Shown: positions 57,860 to 64,000 of the stretch, piece after piece
How the letters are laid out: each line of letters begins with the position of its first letter
Position numbering within the stretch: position 1 is the stretch's first letter
Assembly: GCA_910576815.1 (NCBI GenBank)
Contig: CAJTKA010000020.1
Location: forward strand, 1-64,000
From: an uncultured Lachnospiraceae bacterium
GTDB lineage: Bacteria; Bacillota; Clostridia; Lachnospirales; Lachnospiraceae
Reading direction: 5' to 3'
Length of the DNA stretch: 64,000 nucleotides
Notes under the pieces: model-generated
What the model was told of the DNA's origin: nothing
The model's input: the letters and a program-made list of their open reading frames with translations, nothing else
Databases searched by the model: none
Made by a program: the position numbers and the translations under genes

Positions 57860-60800
57860 ATGTCAGATATGAGACAGGAAGCGTATCAACCTATGACATT
57901 TGACGCGATTAAGATTGGGCTGGCGTCGCCGGAAAAGATCAGAGAGTGGTCCAGAGGCGAAGTTACCAAGCCGGAGACGATCAACTATAGAACCTTAAAG
58001 CCCGAGAAAGAAGGGCTGTTCTGTGAGAAGATCTTCGGTCCCAGCAAGGACTGGGAGTGCCATTGCGGAAAGTATAAAAAGATCCGTTATAAGGGCGTCG
58101 TCTGTGATCGCTGCGGCGTTGAAGTGACGAAGTCCAGCGTCCGCAGAGAGCGTATGGGCCGTATTGAGCTGGCAGCGCCGGTATCCCATATTTGGTATTT
58201 TAAGGGGATCCCGAGCCGTATGGGACTGATCCTCGATCTCTCCCCCAGAGTGCTGGAAAAAGTGCTCTACTTTGCGTCCTATATCGTGTTGGATGGCGGC
58301 GAGACCGATTTGGATTACAAGCAGGTGCTCACCGAGAAGGAGTATCAAGATGCCAGAGAGACCTGGGGCAATAAGTTTCGTGTAGGCATGGGCGCGGAGG
58401 CGATCAAAGAGCTTCTGCAGGCCATCGATTTGGAAGAAGAAGCGGCGGAACTGAAGGAGGGCTTAAAGGAGTCCACCGGTCAGAAGCGTGCCCGCATTAT
58501 CAAAAGGCTGGAAGTGGTGGAGGCTTTCCGTGAGTCCGGAAACCAGCCTGAATGGATGATCATGGACGTGATCCCTGTGATCCCGCCCGATCTGCGGCCT
58601 ATGGTGCAGCTTGATGGCGGCAGGTTTGCGACCTCCGACTTAAATGATCTGTACAGGAGGATCATCAACAGAAACAATCGTCTGAAAAGACTGTTAGAGC
58701 TGGGCGCTCCCGATATCATTGTCCGCAACGAGAAGCGTATGCTGCAGGAGGCGGTGGACGCATTGATCGACAACGGCAGGAGAGGCCGTCCCGTAACGGG
58801 CCCCGGCAACAGAGCACTGAAGTCTCTGTCCGATATGCTTAAGGGTAAATCCGGGCGTTTTCGTCAGAATCTGCTCGGTAAGCGTGTTGACTATTCCGGA
58901 CGTTCCGTTATCGTGGTCGGTCCCGAATTGAAGATTTACCAGTGCGGTTTGCCAAAGGAGATGGCGATCGAGCTGTTTAAGCCCTTCGTGATGAAGGAGC
59001 TGGTCTTTCGCGGCATTTCGCAGAATATCAAGGCGGCGAAAAAACTGGTGGAGAGACTGGACACGCAGGTTTGGGATGTGCTGGAGGAGGTTATCAAGGA
59101 GCATCCGGTGATGTTAAACCGTGCGCCTACCCTGCACAGACTTGGTATCCAGGCATTTGAGCCTATTCTCGTTGAGGGTAAGGCAATCAAGCTCCATCCC
59201 CTCGTGTGTACCGCGTTCAACGCCGATTTCGACGGTGACCAGATGGCGGTCCATCTTCCTTTGTCCGTGGAGGCGCAGGCAGAGTGCAGATTCCTGCTGC
59301 TCTCCCCGAATAACCTGCTGAAACCTTCGGATGGCGGTCCGGTGGCGGTGCCTTCCCAGGATATGGTGCTCGGTATCTATTATCTGACACAGGAGAGACC
59401 CGGCGCGCTGGGAGAGGGCAAGTTCTTTAAGAATGTGAACGAGGCAATTCTTGCTTACGAGAATAAGGCATGTACCCTTCACTCAAGGATTACCGTCAGA
59501 GTGGCTAAGAAGAATGCTGACGGCGAGGAGATTTCCGGCAATGTGGAATCAACGTTGGGCAGATTCCTCTTTAATGAGATCCTTCCGCAGGATCTTGGCT
59601 TTGTGGACAGGAGCAACCCGGAGAATCTGCTGAAGCTGGAGGTGGATTTCCACGTCGGCAGAAAGCAGTTGAAGCAGATCCTGGAGAAGGTCATCAACAT
59701 CCACGGCGCGGTGCGCACGGCGGAGGTGCTCGACCTGATCAAGGCGACCGGCTATAAGTATTCCACACAGGCAGCCATGACCGTGTCCATTTCCGATATG
59801 ACAGTGCCCGCTAAGAAGGCGGAAATGCTGGAGGCGGCACAGGCAACGGTAGATAAGCTGTCCATGAACTTCCGCAGGGGCCTGATCACCGAGGAGGAGA
59901 GATACCACGCGGTTGTGGATACCTGGACCGAGACGGATAAGGAATTGACGGAAGTACTGCTCGCAGGTCTGGATAAGTACAGTAATATTTATATGATGGC
60001 GGATTCCGGAGCCCGTGGTTCCAACCAGCAGATCAAGCAGCTGGCTGGCATGAGAGGTCTGATGGCCGATACCACAGGTCGTACCATCGAGCTGCCTATT
60101 AAATCGAATTTCCGTGAAGGCTTGGACGTACTGGAGTATTTCATGTCGGCGCACGGTGCGCGTAAAGGTCTGTCCGATACCGCTCTGCGTACTGCCGATT
60201 CCGGTTATCTGACCAGACGTATGGTCGACGTTTCGCAGGAGCTGATCATCCGTGAAATGGACTGCTGCGAGGGCAGGGAGGAACTTCCCGGCATGACTGT
60301 TAAGGCGTTCATGGACGGTAAGGAAACCATCGAAGGTTTGAAAGACAGAATCACGGGACGTTTCTCCTGTGAGGATATCAAAGATAAAGACGGCAAGATG
60401 ATCGTAAAGAGAAACCACATGATCACTCCCGCCCGCGCGGAGAAGATTTTGAGCGTCGGCGTCAATGAGAAGGGAGAGCCGGTGGAGGAACTGAAGATCC
60501 GCACGATTCTTACCTGCCGTTCTCATGTGGGAATCTGCGCGAAGTGCTATGGCGCAAACATGGCGACAGGCGAGCCCGTTCAGGTCGGTGAGGCTGTTGG
60601 TATCATCGCGGCGCAGTCCATCGGTGAGCCCGGTACACAGCTTACCATGCGTACCTTCCATGCCGGCGGTGTGGCAGGTGATGATATCACACAGGGTCTT
60701 CCCCGTGTAGAGGAGCTTTTTGAGGCCCGCAAGCCGAAGGGACTGGCGATCATTGCTGAGTTTGGCGGCGTTGCGACCATTAAGGATACCAAGAAAAAGC

Positions 60801-61600
60801 GTGAGATCATTATTAGCAATAACGAGACCGGGGAGGCAAAGACCTATCTGATCCCTTACGGATCCAGGATCAAGGTGGCGGACGGCGTGACGTTGGAAGC
60901 CGGCGACGAGCTTACCGAAGGTAGCGTCAATCCGCATGACCTCTTAAAGATCAAGGGCATTCGTGCCGTACAGGATTATATGCTGCGTGAGGTACAGAGA
61001 GTATACCGCCTGCAGGGTGTGGATATCTCCGACAAGCACATTGAGGTCATCGTGCGTCAGATGCTTAAAAAAGTCCGCATCGAGGAGAGCGGGGATACCG
61101 ATTTCCTGCCGGGTACGTTGGTAGATGTTCTGGACTATGAGGATATGAATGAGGAGCTGGTAAAGGAAGGCAAGGAGCCTGCAGAAGGCAAGCAGATCCT
61201 GCTTGGTATCACCAAGGCGGCACTGGCGACTGATTCCTTCCTGTCGGCGGCATCCTTCCAGGAGACGACCAAGGTCCTCACCGAGGCAGCCATCAAGGGT
61301 AAGGTAGACTCCCTGATCGGTTTGAAGGAGAATGTCATCATTGGTAAGCTGATTCCCGCAGGTACGGGTATGAGACGTTACCGCGACACCAGACTCAGCA
61401 CGGACGAGAATCTCTTGAGCCGCCTGCGCATGGACGACGAGATGTCCTTTGACGACGGCGCAGCGGATGAGGATGACGATCTGGAACTCACCGAGGAGCT
61501 GGAGGACATTGAAGACATCGGGGACGAGGACTTTGATGACGGCATCGAGGATGAGGAGCTGGAAGAGGCGCTTGACGAGGAGCTGGAGCCGGTAGAGTAA
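57860..61600 (+). CDS. rpoC: RNA polymerase beta-prime subunit
   Basis: 1246 residues. The N-terminal zinc finger CHCGKYKKIRYKGVVCDRCG is present, and the catalytic magnesium loop is NADFDGDQMAVHLPLS. The bridge-helix and trigger-loop region is GEPGTQLTMRTFHAGGVAG. The C-terminus carries an acidic tail of roughly 45 residues (ADEDDDLELTEELEDIED and on). GGAGG precedes the ATG, 26 bases after rpoB. Confidence 0.97.
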   Translation: MSDMRQEAYQPMTFDAIKIGLASPEKIREWSRGEVTKPETINYRTLKPEKEGLFCEKIFGPSKDWECHCGKYKKIRYKGVVCDRCGVEVTKSSVRRERMGRIELAAPVSHIWYFKGIPSRMGLILDLSPRVLEKVLYFASYIVLDGGETDLDYKQVLTEKEYQDARETWGNKFRVGMGAEAIKELLQAIDLEEEAAELKEGLKESTGQKRARIIKRLEVVEAFRESGNQPEWMIMDVIPVIPPDLRPMVQLDGGRFATSDLNDLYRRIINRNNRLKRLLELGAPDIIVRNEKRMLQEAVDALIDNGRRGRPVTGPGNRALKSLSDMLKGKSGRFRQNLLGKRVDYSGRSVIVVGPELKIYQCGLPKEMAIELFKPFVMKELVFRGISQNIKAAKKLVERLDTQVWDVLEEVIKEHPVMLNRAPTLHRLGIQAFEPILVEGKAIKLHPLVCTAFNADFDGDQMAVHLPLSVEAQAECRFLLLSPNNLLKPSDGGPVAVPSQDMVLGIYYLTQERPGALGEGKFFKNVNEAILAYENKACTLHSRITVRVAKKNADGEEISGNVESTLGRFLFNEILPQDLGFVDRSNPENLLKLEVDFHVGRKQLKQILEKVINIHGAVRTAEVLDLIKATGYKYSTQAAMTVSISDMTVPAKKAEMLEAAQATVDKLSMNFRRGLITEEERYHAVVDTWTETDKELTEVLLAGLDKYSNIYMMADSGARGSNQQIKQLAGMRGLMADTTGRTIELPIKSNFREGLDVLEYFMSAHGARKGLSDTALRTADSGYLTRRMVDVSQELIIREMDCCEGREELPGMTVKAFMDGKETIEGLKDRITGRFSCEDIKDKDGKMIVKRNHMITPARAEKILSVGVNEKGEPVEELKIRTILTCRSHVGICAKCYGANMATGEPVQVGEAVGIIAAQSIGEPGTQLTMRTFHAGGVAGDDITQGLPRVEELFEARKPKGLAIIAEFGGVATIKDTKKKREIIISNNETGEAKTYLIPYGSRIKVADGVTLEAGDELTEGSVNPHDLLKIKGIRAVQDYMLREVQRVYRLQGVDISDKHIEVIVRQMLKKVRIEESGDTDFLPGTLVDVLDYEDMNEELVKEGKEPAEGKQILLGITKAALATDSFLSAASFQETTKVLTEAAIKGKVDSLIGLKENVIIGKLIPAGTGMRRYRDTRLSTDENLLSRLRMDDEMSFDDGAADEDDDLELTEELEDIEDIGDEDFDDGIEDEELEEALDEELEPVE

Positions 61601-61621
61601 GGCTGAACTGAAAAAAATGTA

Positions 61622-61682
61622 TTGACAACGCATTCATGGGCAAGTATACTAGGGTAGTGTGCACATGAATGCGCTGTTTTTT
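61622..61682 (+). promoter_or_regulatory. rpsL promoter nested in the rpoC terminator hairpin
   Basis: TTGACA (61622-61627), a 17-bp spacer and TATACT (61645-61650) form a consensus promoter. CGCATTCATG (61629-61638) and CATGAATGCG (61664-61673) form a 10-bp stem with a 25-base loop, followed by CTGTTTTTTT. The -10 box lies in the loop. RNA from rpoC can form the hairpin and stop, while RNA started here lacks the left arm and reads on into rpsL. Confidence 0.8.
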
Positions 61683-61741
61683 TGATGCGCACGCAGAATT
61701 TTCAATCAATTTACATTCTTACAAAACAGGAGGTGAAAAGA

Positions 61742-62155
61742 ATGCCAACATTTAACCAGTTAGTCAGGAAGGGACGTAAGACATCCGTAAAGAAGTCCAC
61801 GGCGCCTGCATTGTTGAAGGGTTACAATTCCCTGCATAAGGCAGCTACCGATACGGCTTCCCCGCAGAAAAGAGGTGTCTGCACCGCTGTTAAGACAGCA
61901 ACTCCTAAGAAGCCTAACTCAGCGCTCAGAAAGATTGCCAGAGTGCGTCTTTCCAATGGAATCGAGGTAACGAGCTATATTCCCGGCGAGGGTCATAACC
62001 TGCAGGAGCATAGCGTTGTCCTGATCCGTGGCGGCAGAGTCAAGGACTTGCCCGGTACGAGATACCATATCATCAGAGGTACGCTGGATACCGCGGGAGT
62101 CGCTAACAGAAAGCAGGCTCGTTCCAAGTACGGCGCTAAGAGACCCAAGAAGTAA
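61742..62155 (+). CDS. rpsL: Ribosomal protein S12
   Basis: 137 residues: MPTFNQLVRKGRKTSVKKST, TPKKPNSALRKIARVRLSNG with the lysine of the streptomycin site in sensitive form, and the end TRYHIIRGTLDTAGVANRKQ. It helps decoding in the small subunit. AGGAGGTG precedes the ATG. Confidence 0.97.
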   Translation: MPTFNQLVRKGRKTSVKKSTAPALLKGYNSLHKAATDTASPQKRGVCTAVKTATPKKPNSALRKIARVRLSNGIEVTSYIPGEGHNLQEHSVVLIRGGRVKDLPGTRYHIIRGTLDTAGVANRKQARSKYGAKRPKK

Positions 62156-62317
62156 GCTTTGGGTCAGGTCAGTACCACAAACAGAACTAATTTAGTGTTG
62201 GGATTTTTTTCGATTATCTATCTATAATAGAAGAAATACCGCACGAACACATTGAATTAGAGGACACATGTGAGTACCTGCGATTTATATCATTTTATGA
62301 ATAAGGAGGGAAGAATC

Positions 62318-62788
62318 GTGCCACGTAAAGGACATATTCCGAAGAGAGATGTATTAGCAGATCCTTTATACAATAATAAGGTTGTGACCAAGCTTATCAA
62401 CAACATCATGCTGGATGGTAAGAAGGGCGTAGCGCAGAAGATTGTATATGGGGCGTTTGCAAAGGTAGAGGAGAAGGCCGGAAAGCCGGCGCTCGACGTA
62501 TTTGAGGAGGCTATGAACAATATCATGCCCCTTCTGGAGGTTAAAGCGAGACGTATCGGCGGTGCTACCTATCAGGTGCCCATCGAGGTTCGTCCTGACA
62601 GACGTCAGGCTCTCGCGCTCCGCTGGCTGGTCATGTTTTCTCGTAAGAGAGGCGAAAAGACCATGGAGCAGAGACTTGCAAACGAGATCTTAGACGCAGC
62701 GAACAACACGGGCGCAGCGGTCAAGAGAAAAGAAGATATGCACAAGATGGCAGAGGCAAACAAGGCTTTTGCGCACTATCGGTTCTAA
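62318..62788 (+). CDS. rpsG: Ribosomal protein S7
   Basis: 156 residues from a GTG start: VPRKGHIPKRDVLADPLYNN, then KVVTKLINNIMLDGKKGVAQ and RWLVMFSRKRGEKTMEQRLA. It nucleates 30S head assembly. AAGGAGGG lies seven bases before the GTG; the in-frame ATG further upstream lacks similarity. The 162-base gap after rpsL contains TATAAT at 62223-62228 without a good -35 box. Confidence 0.96.
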   Translation: MPRKGHIPKRDVLADPLYNNKVVTKLINNIMLDGKKGVAQKIVYGAFAKVEEKAGKPALDVFEEAMNNIMPLLEVKARRIGGATYQVPIEVRPDRRQALALRWLVMFSRKRGEKTMEQRLANEILDAANNTGAAVKRKEDMHKMAEANKAFAHYRF

Positions 62789-62803
62789 AAGGAGGAAAAA
62801 ACC

Positions 62804-64000
62804 TTGGCTGGAAGAGAATATCCACTAGAGAGAACCAGAAATATTGGTATTATGGCTCATATCGATGCGGGTAAAACCACACTGACAGAGCGTATCCTTT
62901 ATTATACTGGCGTAAACTACAAGATCGGTGATACTCACGAAGGCACGGCTACCATGGACTGGATGGAGCAGGAGCAGGAGAGAGGTATCACGATTACATC
63001 AGCCGCAACCACGTGCCACTGGACGCTGGAAGAAAACTGCAAGCCTAAGCCTGGCGCACTGGAGCATCGTATCAATATCATTGATACTCCCGGTCACGTA
63101 GACTTCACGGTAGAGGTCGAGCGTTCACTCCGCGTACTGGATGGTGCCGTAGGCGTATTTTGTGCAAAGGGCGGCGTGGAACCGCAGTCAGAAAACGTGT
63201 GGAGACAGGCTGATACCTACAACGTACCGAGAATGGCGTTCATCAACAAGATGGATATTTTGGGCGCTAACTTCTACGGCGCTGTAGATCAGATCAGAAG
63301 CAGATTAGGTAAAAATGCGATCATTCTTCAACTGCCGATTGGCAAAGAAGATGATTTCAAGGGAATCATTGACCTGTTCGAGATGAAGGCTTACATCTAT
63401 AATGATGATAAGGGTGAGGATATCACTATTACAGAGATCCCTGCCGATATGGCGGACGACGCTGCACTTTATCATGACGAGCTGGTAGAAAAAGTCTGCG
63501 AGCTGGACGATGATTTGACCATGATGTATCTGGAGGGCGAGGAGCCTTCCGTAGAAGACATGAAGAAAGCGCTGCGCAAGGGTACCTGCGAATGTACGGC
63601 AGTTCCTGTATGCTGCGGTTCCGCTTACAGAAATAGGGGCGTACAGAAGCTTTTGGACGCGGTTCTTGAGTATATGCCCGCACCGACTGACATCGAGGCA
63701 ATCAAGGGTACTGATATGGAAGGCAATGAAATCGTGAGACATTCCTCCGATGATGAGCCTTTCGCAGCTCTGGCATTCAAGATCATGGCAGATCCTTTCG
63801 TGGGTAAGCTGGCATTCTTCCGCGTGTACTCCGGTACCTGCAATTCCGGTTCCTATGTGTACAATGCGACGAAGGATAAGAAAGAGCGTATCGGCCGTAT
63901 TCTGCAGATGCACGCTAATAAGAGAGCAGAGCTGGATAAGGTGTATTCCGGTGATATCGCGGCAGCCGTAGGGTTTAAGTTTACCGCGACCGGCGATACT
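62804..64000 (+). CDS. fusA: Elongation factor G (5' part, runs off the window)
   Basis: The first 399 codons are present, from a TTG start with AAGGAGG upstream, 15 bases after rpsG. The G domain is clear: G1 AHIDAGKTT, G2 ERGITITSAA, G3 DTPGH, G4 NKMD and the GSA motif in VCCGSAYRNRGVQKLLDAVL. Domain II follows (FVGKLAFFRVYSGTCNSGSY). It catalyses ribosomal translocation. The order rpsL-rpsG-fusA indicates the main EF-G rather than a paralogue. Confidence 0.96.
   Translation, partial: MAGREYPLERTRNIGIMAHIDAGKTTLTERILYYTGVNYKIGDTHEGTATMDWMEQEQERGITITSAATTCHWTLEENCKPKPGALEHRINIIDTPGHVDFTVEVERSLRVLDGAVGVFCAKGGVEPQSENVWRQADTYNVPRMAFINKMDILGANFYGAVDQIRSRLGKNAIILQLPIGKEDDFKGIIDLFEMKAYIYNDDKGEDITITEIPADMADDAALYHDELVEKVCELDDDLTMMYLEGEEPSVEDMKKALRKGTCECTAVPVCCGSAYRNRGVQKLLDAVLEYMPAPTDIEAIKGTDMEGNEIVRHSSDDEPFAALAFKIMADPFVGKLAFFRVYSGTCNSGSYVYNATKDKKERIGRILQMHANKRAELDKVYSGDIAAAVGFKFTATGDT

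Noticed and set aside
59549..60937. A 462-codon open frame on the minus strand opposite rpoC, and similar long antisense frames opposite rpoB, glgP and others
   Set aside because: These are products of strong codon bias in highly expressed genes. They have no SD site, no family similarity and lie entirely within well-defined genes.

Overview
The window looks like a chromosomal segment from a low-to-mid GC anaerobic Firmicute, most likely a member of the Lachnospiraceae (Clostridia). The reasons are the gene order rpmG-secE-nusG-rplK-rplA / rplJ-rplL-rpoB-rpoC-rpsL-rpsG-fusA, a pyrophosphate-type phosphofructokinase, a cellobiose phosphorylase with a divergent LacI regulator, MATE pairs, a GntR/YtrA-type ABC operon, Gram-positive Shine-Dalgarno sites and many TTGACA-N17-TATAAT promoters. 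The organism assignment is inference from gene content only.

Layout. 0-9 kb: the 3' end of tRNA-Arg, a YtrA-type regulator with an ABC transporter, a decayed stretch with a LytTR-regulator fragment, two small membrane proteins, an ECF sigma-factor operon with two unrecognised partner proteins, a pyridoxamine-kinase-like gene, a MerR regulator and a broken solute-binding lipoprotein. 9-15 kb: an esterase and the cellobiose phosphorylase/LacI pair. 15-19 kb: an RNA methyltransferase, a catalytically dead amidase-like protein, an XTP/dITP pyrophosphatase and a phosphoesterase. 18.7-22.5 kb: seven tRNA genes (Pro, Gly, Arg, His, Gln, Lys, Leu), an AraC regulator and a MATE transporter. 22.5-27 kb: a lipase-like protein, a second MATE transporter, and a cation antiporter behind what reads as a yybP-ykoY (Mn2+) riboswitch. 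27-32.7 kb: a partner-switching signalling cluster (STAS, anti-sigma kinase, hybrid histidine kinase, receiver protein, PP2C phosphatase) plus DegV. 32.8-38 kb: glycolysis and glycogen genes (PPi-PFK, LacI regulator, glycogen phosphorylase). 37.7-45 kb: two tandem TPR glycosyltransferases, a small HTH protein, UDP-galactopyranose mutase, an orphan carboxyltransferase and an orphan FliD-like protein. 45.2-64 kb: the translation/transcription superoperon, interrupted between rplA and rplJ by about 5 kb of accessory genes.

The main unexplained signals are regulatory. (1) A near-identical ECF-type promoter (GAAAC, 17 bp, CGTATT) precedes the sigma gene at 4.2 kb and a two-gene operon of unknown function at 50.1 kb, so one sigma factor probably drives both, and the four target proteins may form an undescribed system. 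(2) A repeated multi-hairpin leader lies directly upstream of the Shine-Dalgarno sites of three unrelated genes (14.2, 20.8 and 45.5 kb). (3) At least two promoters are placed inside the hairpin of an upstream inverted repeat or terminator. (4) Two genes have a -10 box ending 6 nt before the start codon and no Shine-Dalgarno site, suggesting leaderless mRNAs.

All calls come from reading the sequence. No database search, folding program or alignment was run.
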